Positions 1 to 11,263 of a stretch of 26,257 nucleotides of DNA are shown piece after piece. The notes under the pieces are model-generated. The model had not been told where the DNA came from, ran no database searches, and saw nothing but the letters and a program-made list of their open reading frames with translations. Made by a program: the position numbers and the translations under genes. Each line of letters opens with the position of its first letter. Within the stretch, counting starts at the first letter, position 1. The stretch lies in assembly GCA_001600875.1 (NCBI GenBank), contig BCLD01000015.1, positions 767,880-794,136 of the forward strand, in the 5' to 3' direction. This DNA comes from Solicoccozyma terricola. Its lineage: Eukaryota > Basidiomycota > Tremellomycetes > Filobasidiales > Piskurozymaceae.

Positions 1-93
1 AACACCAGCGACAGCCAACGGAATAACACCAACTTCGTTACCGGCGACGAGATGGTCTCGGATGCTTTCCCAATGTGAGTTACCACGAACCAT
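1..93. other. Coding-looking scrap at the window edge, strand uncertain
   Basis: Two readings are open. On the plus strand, bases 1-75 read through a stretch VTGDEMVSDAFPM and then meet a GTGAGT donor at 75. The DEM-SDAFP core resembles the conserved N-terminal region of translationally controlled tumour protein (TCTP), but the residues before it do not match the family start, and no TCTP-like continuation exists after the C-run at 99-145. On the minus strand an ATG at 93 opens 31 codons to the window edge, containing VAGNEVGVIPLAVAGV, which I cannot assign. At most one reading is real. The adjacent 47-base C-run could also hide a misassembly. Confidence 0.3.
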
Positions 94-97
94 CAGT

Positions 98-98
<1 letters not shown>

Positions 99-145
<47 letters not shown>
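99..145 (+). repeat. C homopolymer, about 47 bases
   Basis: This is an uninterrupted C-run directly after the edge scrap, followed by C/T-rich sequence and an A-run. It belongs to the same class as the tracts at 17353-17389, 24173-24192 and 26240-26257. Its length may be unreliable, because sequencers and assemblers handle such runs poorly. Confidence 0.9.
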
Positions 146-147
<2 letters not shown>

Positions 148-684
148 TCCCCCCTCCCCTTCCCCCCAAAAAAAAGGAAAAAGAAAAGGTGAACTTTGCT
201 ATTTACTTCTCAATGCAGGAATTGAAAATTGAGCGGTTCGCCACGGAGAAGGAGAGTAAAAATCCCGAAGACTTGACTTTGCTCCATTTTCACTCGCGGA
301 ACATGTTAATGCTCGCCATGTTCGCAAGACAGCGACCAGCTCCGGGAAGAACAGAATGAAATGGGAAATTGCTCGCTTCGTTTCGGCTCGTAAGATAAAG
401 GAAATTAATGAATAATGCTAGCTGTGCTCGCTCGACAGTAGTCTTGCCAGGTGCTTGCCTCCCCCCCCCCTCTTCCCCCCGCGGCGGCCAAATCGCCCCC
501 CCTCCCTCCACCGTGTGCGCCCAATGCCATGCCATGCCATGTCGTGTCGAGATTGCTGTGCAAAGTGTTTTTTGCCTTTGTAAGAAAAGAAAAGAAAAGA
601 AAGAGAGGAGAGGAGAAAAGAGAAAAAGAGCCAGTGGGGAGGAGGGTGGATGGGTCTCGGCGGGAGGAAATATACACGAACACC

Positions 685-777
685 GGGGGAGGGGGGAGGG
701 GGGCAGGGGGGTCTGTGTGTGCACAGAGACGCGGTTGGAAGGGAAGGGGGGAGGGGGGCGGGGGAGCGGGGGGGGGA
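685..777 (+). repeat. G-rich block with repeated G-runs (possible quadruplex)
   Basis: Many runs of four or more G, separated by one to a few bases, occur on the plus strand in two clusters (685-711 and 741-777), about 0.9 kb upstream of the AGS1 start codon. By the usual sequence rule (four or more G-runs with short loops) it could form a G-quadruplex. No function is shown. Confidence 0.5.
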
Positions 778-940
778 CAGCCACGGAGCGCGACGAGACT
801 GTATTGCATCGCGCAAATGGGCTGTAAACCGAAAATACCATCGACGGACCTAGACCAGAGAGAGAGAGAGAGCACCAATTGGGCAAGGTATTTCCCCCCA
901 AGTTGAACAACCCATCCAACCACCCATCCTCAACCCAACC

Positions 941-990
941 TCATCCACCACCACCACGACCAACACCACCACCACGACCACCACGACCCT
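941..990 (+). repeat. Imperfect CCA/GAC triplet array
   Basis: An ACC/CCA triplet run is interrupted by CGAC units in the AGS1 leader. It is simple-sequence DNA and no coding function is inferred. Confidence 0.6.
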
Positions 991-1662
991 ACGACCCCAT
1001 CACTCCACCAACCACCCTTCATCCCCGACCCATCTTACATCTCCGACCCCCACAACGACACGGGACGTTTGAAACGCGCCAATCTTTCTTTTTTTTTTTT
1101 GGGAAAGGCGTGTGGTGTGTTGGGTGTTGGCCCCTCCAATCTCACTTCTTTACTCGTACTCCTTTGAGAGGATCATTTGCACAGCTCGTTTCCCCCCCCG
1201 TGGCTTACCAGGAGAGAGATCCCCCCCTTGAATCGAATTGAGAGCGGGCTGAGAAAAATCAAAAGGGAGAGATTACTGTGAAGAGAGAGAGAGAGATAGT
1301 GGACTATTCAATTTCTCCGACCAATCCGTAACAAACGAAACCTGGAGAAAAAGCATTCGGGTTACTCTTTTGTGGATCAATCTGGGGGAAATACACCAAC
1401 CACCCCTGAACCCCCCCCCTTTTTTTCTCTCAAAACCCTTCTCCTATCCCCCACCCCCCCTCGAAAACACGATCCTGTTTGGAATTACTAGAATCGAACG
1501 AATAGGAGGGATTTCCTAAAAAAACGGGGGGAAAACGAAAACCCGATCTCATAGACGTTAGATTCCACCCCACACCTTCCCCCACCTCGCCCGTCCAACC
1601 GGCTCCTCAACCACCCCTCCCCCCACCCGGGGTTCCTCACGGTCCCATCCCCACGCCCAACC

Positions 1663-4600
1663 ATGTGGTTCTCAACCACCCCCACCCCCACCCCCACCAC
1701 CACCACGCCTCTCGGTCTTCTCATCCTCATCGGTTTGGGAATATCAACTTGTTTGATTCAAGGTGTGGTTGCTATTCCGTATAATGAGACGTTGGATCCT
1801 TGGAATATTAATAAGAATCAAAGTGAGTGGTTTGGGTTTGGGTTCTGTTTGTGGGGTGGTGAGAGGGGGATGGGGAGGGGAGGGGATGGGGATGGGGGAG
1901 GGGAGGTGGGATGGAAGAGTTGGTGGATGATGCATCGTTTGGAGGGAATCAACCTGTGCATTTTTTTTTTTTTGCTCTTTTTTTCACCTGCGGGTTCTCG
2001 GTACGATATGAACGATGGGGTACCGAGTGATGAAGGAATCCGAAAAAAGAAAAGAAAAAGAAAGAACATGGAAACACAAAGACACACCGTTTCACTACCT
2101 TCTCCTAAACTAACTCTTTCTTTCATTTTCTTCTTATCATTATCTATTCGAACAGACGCAACGAATGTATTGGATTATACAACTACAAGAGCTAACAAGT
2201 CGTATAATCCTAGTCCTGATAATTGGAGAGTAAGTCCCGGATTGGGTCTCGTTCTATATCTGGTCGTTTTCTGCAACCACTTACCCCCCCCCCCCCCCCC
2301 CACCCCCCAGTCACTACCCGCATACACCATCCTACTTGACAAATGGTACAACGGAAATCCATCAAACGATCAATTCTTTCAAAGTAAATACGAATATGAT
2401 ATGGATGAAACTCAACTTCGATATGGTGGTGATGTGAAAGGATTAGCGAATGATAGAGCTTTGGATTATCTTCATGGGATGGGAATTAGGTCGATTTATA
2501 TCGCTGGTACACCTTGGGTTAATATGCCTTGGCAGTCTGATGGTGAGTCCGCGGGGGTTGGGCCGGGGGGGGGGGGGAGGAAGCGTTTCATTTCGAGTCG
2601 CGGGTGGGGAAATTTGAATGCTGATGGACACAAACGGTTGTCCTCGTCGTCGTCCACAGGCTACTCTGCTATCGATTTCGGTCTCCTCGATCCTCATTAT
2701 GGAACTCTCGATGATTGGGTCAACCTAATCGACGTAATGCACGCAAAGCATATGTACCTAATCGCTGATTTCACAGTTGGAACTATGGGTGACATGATTG
2801 GTTTCGATGGTCATCTTAATTCATCAACACCGTTTAGTTTGGATGAATATAAAGTTCAATGGAAGCGACCGGATTATGCACCATGGGGGTTGGATGAGTA
2901 TCCGGATTTCAAGTTTAATAATGGTGCGTGGTTTGGTGGACGCGGGGGGTTCAACGTCGTGGTCAGTGTTCCTGAAGATGCTAATTTAACCACCGATCAT
3001 GTGGGACCCCATTCGCACAGTTTACAATGACACTTGTCAATTGCCAGTGTTCTGGTTGGACGATGGAACTCAAATCAACGTTGAACATACAGGTTGTTAC
3101 GCCAGTGACTTTGACCAGTATGGAGATGTTGAAGCTTTCGGTGTCTTGTGAGTTGTGGGAGTGGAGGATGGAGTTGTAGACGTTCCAACAGACCGCTGAC
3201 CGCCCCCTCCCCCCCCAGCCCCGATTGGCAACGTCAGTTGGCAAAGTTTGCCTCGGTACAGGACCGTCTTCGTGATTGGAACGACGACGTCATGGCTCGT
3301 CTCGAACACTTTGCTTGTCTAGCTATCGAGGCATTGGACCTCGATGGTATCCGTATCGACAAGGCTACCCAGCTAACAGTCGAGTCGATGGCTCGATGGG
3401 GAAATGCAACTCGTACATGTGCGCAGCAATTCAACAAGAAAAACTTCTTCATCCCGGGAGAGATCACAGGTGGTGACACCTTTGGAGCGCTCTACATTGG
3501 TCGAGGAAGAACTCCAGGTAATCAACCGGACGGTTTCCTCAATGCGACTACCCTTACTCAGGATCAAACTCAATACTTCCTTCGTGAAGAAGGGATGGTA
3601 GGCCTAGACTCGGCAGCCTTCCACTATTCGATCTACCGTTCTCTCTGTCGTTTCCTCGGAATGGACGGTAACTTGAATGTAGCGTACGATGTCGACGTCA
3701 ACTTCATCACAGCGTGGAATGAAATGGTCGTCAGTAACGAGTTCCTCAACTCTCAGACCAACAAGTTCGACCCCAGGCACATGTACGGCACGACCAATCA
3801 AGACGTGTTCAGATGGCAATCTCTCGCAAACGGCACGCACAAAAACGCACTGGGCAACTACATCACAACGTTACTCATGCCCGGTATTCCACTTCTCTGG
3901 TATGGAGAGGAGCAGGGTATGTACCTCTACGACAACGGCGCGAGCAATTACTTGTACGGTCGTCAAGCCATGACATCGACCAAAGCATGGCAGCGTCACG
4001 GTTGCTACAAGCTCGGGTCGTCTCAATACTTCAACATGCCGTACGACAAGGCGTTGACAGGATGCGACGACGATTGGAACTCGCTCGATCATTTCGATCC
4101 TACCGCGGAGAATCGTCGCTTGCTGGCAAATATGATGAACATCCGACAGCAATACCCTGCCGTACAGGACGGTCTCAACCTCGTGCAGCTTGGAAATTGG
4201 ACCCACTTCATTCAGCTTCCAGGATCCAACGTCACTCAGACAGAGCTCGGAATGTGGTCCGTTCAGCGATCACCCTTGCCCTCGCAGGTCAACGATACCG
4301 AGTTCGCAAACACTCCATACGTCTGGCTCATTTATACCAACGAGAACGACACTGTCACATACACGTACGACTGCAAAAGTGCGGATTGGATTTCTTCACC
4401 GTACACATCGCAAACCAAGGTAAAGAACCTTTTCTACCCATACGATGAGGTAACGCTGCAAGACTCGCTGGACGCGTACAATTACAACGACCTCCCACCT
4501 TGGCGTGGATGTCTCGGCTCGATCACCCTCAAACCGTACGAATTCAAGGCGTTTGTTCCGGCGGCCAACTGGGTTCAGCTGGCTCCGATGATGACTGCGA

Positions 4601-7600
4601 CAATACCCGGTCACGATGCGCGCGTGCCTAGCAACACGGATAACACTCTGCAAGTCACCTTCCAATACGATCAGGAGATGAACTGCCAGTCTTTGACCAA
4701 CGCACTCACCATCAAGTCCTCGCTTGGCAATTCCACCCTCCAGCCCAGCATTCAAGGAACACCGACTTGTGGAATCATATCCGGCCAGCCCCTTCCGGAA
4801 CTCGCAGGTGTTCCTCCATCGGGATGGCAGTGGTCAGCAACCATTCAAAACGCTCCAGATGGGATCTACGAGTTCATCATCGGCAACGTCGCTGCACAGA
4901 ACGGGGGCGGTTCTACTAACAGCATTGACCACGTTATCGTCCGCAAAGGTGGATCCGACAACGTCATGGTCAACATCGATGCGACTTACAGGACGGACAT
5001 GCTCACCATGGACGGCGGCAATTACTACATCAACCACGCTGCACCCGGTGCCGACATGTTCCGATACTCTGGGGATTACAAGATCACTTGGTCTGATTGG
5101 CAAAATTACGAGAGTGTCACCCAGGTCAACGCCACGAGGTTCGATGGCAAGTGGTGGACTGGCGAGCATGTCATCGTTCAGTACTGGTCCGAGATTGCCG
5201 GTTCGTCAGCAACCGAGGTTCACGCCGACTACGGCTACACTGGCGAGCGTCGATTCCCTCAACTTCTCGCCCGTGGAGCGTTCAACAAATGGGGATATGA
5301 TTCAGGGACGGCAGCCGATCTCGCCGTCGAAAACGGAACATGGTCCCTCCCACTGATGGCATCCTGGCCAAGCATCATTCAGCTTAATGTTTACGGGTAC
5401 GACGACTATTTCTACGGAGACGCGGATGGCGACAACGTAATCGACAGGCTTCCTCCCAATTCCCAGTCGCCCAACTACCTGAACATATCCAGCCCGCCAC
5501 TCCCGTATCTTGCTTGGACCTTGTTCATCGACGATGCTACGGGGGTTTGGAGCGTGGTACCTCGCGGTAATTATAAAGTTGGTATCATCTTGTTTGCTCT
5601 CCTGCTAGCAATCCCACCTATCACTGCCTTTGCCGCCGCCGCCATCTTCCGTTACTCGTTCTATGCCATCAAGGTGAACAAATGGGGTATCAAGCCAACA
5701 AAGGAAACGAGCTACTTCCCTATCGGTGACAAGAAGGCCGCCGCATCGATGAATGAAAAATCAGTGATCCCAGTAGACGAGAAGTCGGGCAAGCATCATC
5801 ATACGCCGGAGAAGATCATTGGCTGGCCGGAAGACCCCAACAAGCGTAGAAAGGTCCTCATCGCTACCCTGGAATATGAGATTTTGGACTGGAAACTCAA
5901 GGTCAAGATCGGTGGTCTCGGTGTCATGTCCACTTTGATGGGTAAGGCGATGACGGATGTCGATCTCATCTGGGTCGTCCCCAAGGTCAAGGATCTCGAG
6001 TACCCACAAGGAGAATACGCGGAACCGATCGAGGTCATCATCTTTGGCGAGCCATACCTCATCGAGGTGGAGATTCATCAGCTCGATCACATCACCTATT
6101 TCATCCTCGACAGTCCCGTATTCCGTGCGCAAACAAAGTCCGACCCTTACCCTCAGCGAATGGACGATCTCAGTTCCGCGATTTTCTACTCGACTTGGAA
6201 CCAGGCCATTGCCGAGGCTATCCGCCGTTACCCCATCATCGACATCTACCATATCAACGATTACCACGGTGCCCTTGCTCCATTATACTTGCTTCCTCGG
6301 ATTCTCCCTGTTTGTCTCTCCCTTCACAACGCCGAGTTCCAGGGTCTCTGGCCTCTGCGTACCAAGGATGAAATGAAGGAGGTATGCGCTGCATTCAACA
6401 TACCCAAAGAAGTTTGCAGCAAATACGTGCAGTTCGGTAACACCTTCAACTTGCTACACGCCGCTGCTAGTTTCATCTCGCATCACCAAAAATCGGTCGG
6501 TGTCGCCGGTGTATCTGACAAGTATGGTAAACGTTCGTGGGCTCGTTACCCAGCTTTATGGACTCTTCGAACTATCGACTCGCTTCCCAACCCAGACCCG
6601 ACGGATATCGCTGCGCTCGACTCTCAACCCATCGCCGTGAACAAGATCACCGTCGACGAAGAATCAGAAGCCAAGCGTCCAGAGAACAAACGACAGGCAC
6701 AGGAGTGGGCCGGTATCAGCCAGGATCCCGACGCCGACCTGTTCGTGTTCGTCGGTCGTTGGTCCAAGCAAAAGGGTGTTGATCTCATCGCCGATGTCAT
6801 GCCTTCAATCCTCGCAAAGAAGCCGCATGTTCAGTTGATTTGTGTCGGTCCCGTCATCGATCTCTATGGAAGGTTCGCTGCCGAGAAACTTGCTCGTCTC
6901 ATGGAAATGTACCCGGATCGTGTCTTCTCTAAACCAGAGTTCACCTCCTTGCCGCCTTACCTCTTCAGCGGTGCCGACTTTGCGCTTATCCCATCCCGTG
7001 ACGAACCTTTCGGTTTGGTCGCTGTCGAATTCGGTAGGAAGGGCGCACTCGGTGTTGGTGCCCGTCTAGGTGGTTTGGGTCTTATGCCAGGTTGGGTGAG
7101 TGTGTTTCGAATTGGCGAATTGACATGTGAGCTGACGCCGCTGATGTCGATACCTGCAGTGGTTCCCCGTCGAGTCGAGCGCCACCGTGCACATGCTCTC
7201 CCAATTCACCAAGACGATCAAGCTTGCCCTCAAGTCCTCTCCAGAGGAGCGTGCTATCTTGCGGGCTCGTTCGGCTGTGCAACGTTTCCCAGTCGTCGAA
7301 TGGCGTCAGCGGTTGGAAGATTTCCAGCGAAGGTCGATTCAGAGCAGCAGGTCCCTTGCAGGCGAGAACGCCATGTACTATGACATGGCTAGGACGCCTG
7401 GTGAGGTAAGAATGTACCAGCAACAGCAGATCGGCAGCTCGGCTAGTGTCAACCGCATGGACATGGGTTACGGCACGCCACCCGACTCACCTAACCTTGG
7501 TTCCGACGATCGTCGAATGGCAACCCCAAGTCCGCTGGGCAGCCCGAATGCGGAGGCGCTCCATCGTCAGCCACAACAGTACGACCACAACGCGCCAATG

Positions 7601-10600
7601 GCCTCGTCTAACATGCCCCAATCCGACTACCATCGTCGTTTCGAGACCAACAATGGTAATCTGGCTGCTCCCGAAGAAGACCGCCGGAGATCTGCTCGTT
7701 CGTCTGGCGAGTCGTTCTACGACGACGAGCCGGATCAACACAGGCGTTCGGGTGGACCGACTGTCGTGCCGCCTCTATATTACGATAACGATCGCAGTCC
7801 GTCGGCTGATGTCAACCCCGCTCGTAACCCCATCGCGCCTGCGAAGGGAGGTTCCAAGTTCTTCCTCCGAGGTCAGGATGGCTACGTGCCTGGCAACAAT
7901 GATATCTATGAGGATGACGAGGGTTCCGACAGGTATCCATCCGGACAGAGTTCCGACTTGGGCGAGAACCTTCCTCAGGCGCGAGCACCCGCCGGTGGAG
8001 CTCACGCCTATGACAATTTCTTGGCCGCTGCCAACCGGCAGATCGCCAAGCAGTCGAAAGGTACCCGTGATCCATTCCTCGAGCATCGTCAGAGTATGGA
8101 CAGTTTGAGTGGCTCTCCGAGTCGTCCGTTCACCACCCACTCTAGGAATTCGTCGTTCGATTCCATCTCGTCGATCATGGATGAGAAGGGTGGGTCCTCG
8201 CCACTGAACAAGGCAATCGTGGATGTGAGTTTATCGCGGTGCCACTCGCGTACTTGTAACTGACTTGCCTTGCTCGAAAGTTCACCGACGCGGATGGAGA
8301 AGTCGCTCAGGCTTTCGTGCAGAAACTTCAAAATCTGTCGGCCGACAACTCGCAGAAGGATCTCTGTATCGATCAATACTTGATGAAGAGTGAAAAGGCC
8401 TTTTTCAACGATGTTAAGAAAGAAAGGATGTCCTGTGAGTGTTTTGTCATCGATTGGTCAGCGTTTGAGCGCTGATAGGAATTTTTTCCTTCATCAGCCA
8501 TGATGAGTGTCAAGTCTTCGCGCGACTCTTTCATGGGTGGATCTCGTGCGCCCAGCGAAATCGACGGCTACAGACCAGAATGTGAGTTTGCGGTCCCATC
8601 ACACTAGCCTTGACACTCTGGGTCTGACTTACACGTAGTCGTGAACGAACTCCAAACAGCTCCGTTCTCCATGGGAACCCACGAGTCACCGCATGATCAT
8701 TATATCGATCCAATGGGAGACGAAGAGCATGCGCCGGATGTTCTTCTAACCCGTCTGCAGATCTTTTTGCAACGGACTTACGCTGGTTGGCCGCTTTACA
8801 CTATTATAATCGCTACTGGACAGATGTTGGCTGCTGTGAGTCGCTGTGTAGGGGGTTAGGTAGACTATCTGGTTCTCAATCTCTCTTTCTTCCGCAGACT
8901 TCCTTCCAATTGACCCTGCTTACCGGTAACAACACGCAAAACAACATCGATCTCTACATCATTGGTGCCATCTTTTGCGTCGCGTCTCTAGGTTGGTACA
9001 CGTTGTTCCGTATGAGGCCTTCCGTCTGGGTTCTGTCTCTGCCTTGGATTCTGTGAGTGTTACGAGCGATTCCCCGCTCATTTGCCTTGTTGCTGACCCA
9101 TCTTGTCACAGCTACGCAATTGCATTCTTCCTCATCGGTTTGCCATCATTGCACGGACCATTCATCGGACCTCAAAAGATCATCACCTCGGTTGCCACTT
9201 GGTTCTACGCGGTGGCCTCTGCTGCTGGATTCATCTTCTTCGGTCTCAACTTTGGTGAAGAGGCTGGTGCTGCCACCGAGATCTGGATTTTACGTGCTTG
9301 CATTGTTCAGGGTCTGCAGCAGGTGTGGGGTGAGTCGAGGACTGTGTCGTGCAGGAAATATTCAAAACGGGTGGACTAACATTCTTTTCCTTCTCTCTCC
9401 CAGTCTCTGTACTTTGGTACTGGGGAGCTTCACTCAACGGCAAGGATCCCAACGCCTACGTCGCCCCTCAATACGTTCTCTATGCTGTCTGGCCACTCGC
9501 CGCAATGTCAATAGGCTTCGCATACTTGATGTTCTGGGGACTACCCGATTACTACCGCCAAATCCCGCCGTACGTGCCCAACTTTTACAAGACGTTGCTC
9601 AGACGAAAGCTTGTGCTTTGGTTCTTGGTGGCGGAGATCTTGAGGGACTACTGGCTCAGTGGACCATACGGTAGAAATTGGTCTTATTTGTGGAGCAACG
9701 AGCAGGTGCCACAGTGGGCTATCGTCATTATGATTGGCATCTTCTTTATTGGAATATGGGGTCTCATCATGGCTGTCCTGATTCGTGAGTAGAGGAAGTT
9801 TAAAAAGAAAGGGGTTATGCTATGGCACTTTCTGACTGAACCACTCGTTACAGGCTACTCCAAGGTGCACTCGTGGCTACTACCCGTTTTCGCTGTCGGT
9901 CTCGGTGCCCCAAGATGGTGTCAGATGTTCTGGGGAACGTCCGGTATCGCGCTATATATACCATGGGGCGGAATAGCAGGTCCATACATGTGGGTTTCCC
10001 CTCAGGATCCCCCACATCACTCACTACGGTATATACTGACCACACGTCTATTACAGTGGTACGGGTCTCTGGTTGTGGCTAGGTGTCCTAGACGCCATTC
10101 AAGGTGTCGGTTTGGGAATGATTCTCCTTCAGACACTTTCACGTCTCCATGTTTGTGCTACGTTGGCTGGTGCTCAAATGTTGGGGTCTGTGGTGGTCAT
10201 CATTGCAAGAGCTACTGCTCCTGATAGGGTGAGTGGCCGTTTCGACGCAGAGATGTTCGGTCGGAATGCTGACGCCTTTTTTTTTTCTTTTTCTTCTTTT
10301 GATTTGGATATCCAGCTCGGTCCAGGCCCAGTCTTCCCCAACCCTGCATTATGGAATTGGCCATCCATGTCAGACCCATATAACCCTCTACGGGTGAGTT
10401 TCTCTTGTTTGGACATTACTTGTGGCTGGGCGACTTTGGCTGATCTTGTCACGGGTTACCGTCGCAGCAATGGGCATTCTGGGTCGCACTCATATGTCAA
10501 ATCATTATCGTCATTGGATACTTTGTCTTCTTCCGTCGCGAGCAACTGGTGAGTTTGAAAGGGAGTGTTTTCATCCTGATTGTGCAAATAACACTGACTC

Positions 10601-10632
10601 TTGAAAAATCGGCCCCTCAGAGTAAACCATAG
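1663..10632 (+). CDS. AGS1: Cell wall alpha-1,3-glucan synthase
   Basis: Plasma-membrane enzyme that polymerises alpha-1,3-glucan for the fungal wall. Exons: 1663-1822, 2156-2229, 2311-2542, 2660-2923, 3021-3147, 3219-7095, 7160-8224, 8281-8434, 8498-8581, 8639-8835, 8898-9052, 9112-9329, 9404-9784, 9854-9989, 10057-10228, 10316-10393, 10468-10548, 10621-10632. The product is about 2488 aa, near the roughly 2400 aa usual for the family. Order: signal peptide (1-37); extracellular GH13 amylase-like domain with DGIRIDK (Asp333), GEITGG (Glu367) and TTNQD (Asp481); one membrane segment (about 1073-1095); cytoplasmic GT5 synthase domain with KIGGLG (Lys1182) and SRDEPFG (Glu1548); a charged Ser/Asp-rich linker; then a multispan C-terminal domain from about 2050, ending REQLSKP. 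The start was chosen because it gives the signal peptide and is the first in-frame ATG. All introns are GT-AG. The catalytic motifs look intact. The exon 1 join is the least certain because intron 1 is long. Confidence 0.96.
1823..2155 (+). other. AGS1 intron 1, unusually long and G-rich
   Basis: This intron is 333 bases, against about 55-120 for the other AGS1 introns. After GTGAGT it holds a run of G-blocks (about 1863-1910), a T-rich stretch, and a perfect 8-bp inverted repeat (CTCGGTAC at 1997-2004, GTACCGAG at 2020-2027). The acceptor is AACAG at 2151-2155. Joining it restores the family motif NQNATNVLDY across the junction. An unrecognised small exon inside cannot be excluded. Confidence 0.7.
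2230..2310 (+). other. AGS1 intron 2 with a C-only acceptor tract
   Basis: Immediately before the AG acceptor, the polypyrimidine tract is almost entirely C (2284-2308, broken by a single A). The flanking exons join in phase 0 to give the family sequence SPDNWRSLPAYTILLD. Confidence 0.85.
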
Positions 10633-11263
10633 TCATTGGGTTTTGACTTGTTTTCTCAAAATACTCTGCGGACGATGACAGAAACGACATACAAAATGAT
10701 CATGATAACTTGAACGACTCGACATCCCCTCCCTCCCCGCGGCTCTCTCCTTTTGCATGAACATACCCCTACCCCATCACGAACGCTTATTCTATATCAA
10801 AAGAGGGTTGACCCAGATCAGAGAGGGGACCTTTTCACCCAGGGACAATATCCATGTACCCCTTCATCCTCCTTTTGTTTCTTTCTTTCGACTTGTTTAG
10901 GCCCTGCTTTGACAAGAGATGTATTTAAACGGCGAGCAAGCTTATGGACATTATTTTCGTTTGGGAACGGGAGGAGGCGCTGTTGCTGCTTTCGGATCAC
11001 CGCACGTTGCTCGGCGACCCCCGTTTCTCCCTTTTGCCCCCCCTTTTTCTTCCTTTTTCCTCCCTTTTTATCGCTTCTCGATCTCCGATCGGACGGGTGG
11101 TTGATTGAGAAGATTGGTCACGACGACGACGGTGAGGCTCACCGTCGAGTCGGAGAACACAGCAGCCCCATCGACATCGTCCACTCAACATCACACGCAT
11201 TACAGGACACAACGTCAGACGGAGGCACCGTCGAATACCATCCACAAATCACACTACGCAACA
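10633..11263 (+). other. Intergenic: AGS1 3' end and ALO1 upstream region
   Basis: About 630 bases without a convincing gene. It should contain the AGS1 3' UTR and the ALO1 promoter. A TATTTAA element lies at about 10921, some 340 bases before the ALO1 ATG, and a pyrimidine-rich block (about 11024-11085) and CGACGACGACGG lie closer in. The long frame starting at 10753 is compositionally skewed and unlike any family I know. Confidence 0.5.

Larger units (their letters stand above)
94..1662. other. Long low-complexity non-coding leader upstream of AGS1
   Basis: No credible gene is seen in about 1.57 kb. The open frames here translate to proline-, glycine-, lysine- or arginine-rich simple sequence. 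The stretch holds a C homopolymer (99-145), purine tracts (587-630), a G-rich block (685-777), an AG dinucleotide run (about 857-872), an imperfect CCA/GAC triplet array (about 941-990) and C-rich runs just before the AGS1 start. It probably contains the AGS1 promoter and a long 5' leader, but I see no clear TATA box or assignable transcription-factor site. Confidence 0.6.

Noticed and set aside
75..359. Open frame beginning with a poly-proline stretch
   Set aside because: The proline run is only the translated C homopolymer, and the rest has no family features.
290..1241. Several overlapping open frames on both strands in the AGS1 leader
   Set aside because: All translate low-complexity Pro/Gly/Arg/Lys sequence from skewed DNA, with no domain, no splice-consistent continuation and overlapping one another.
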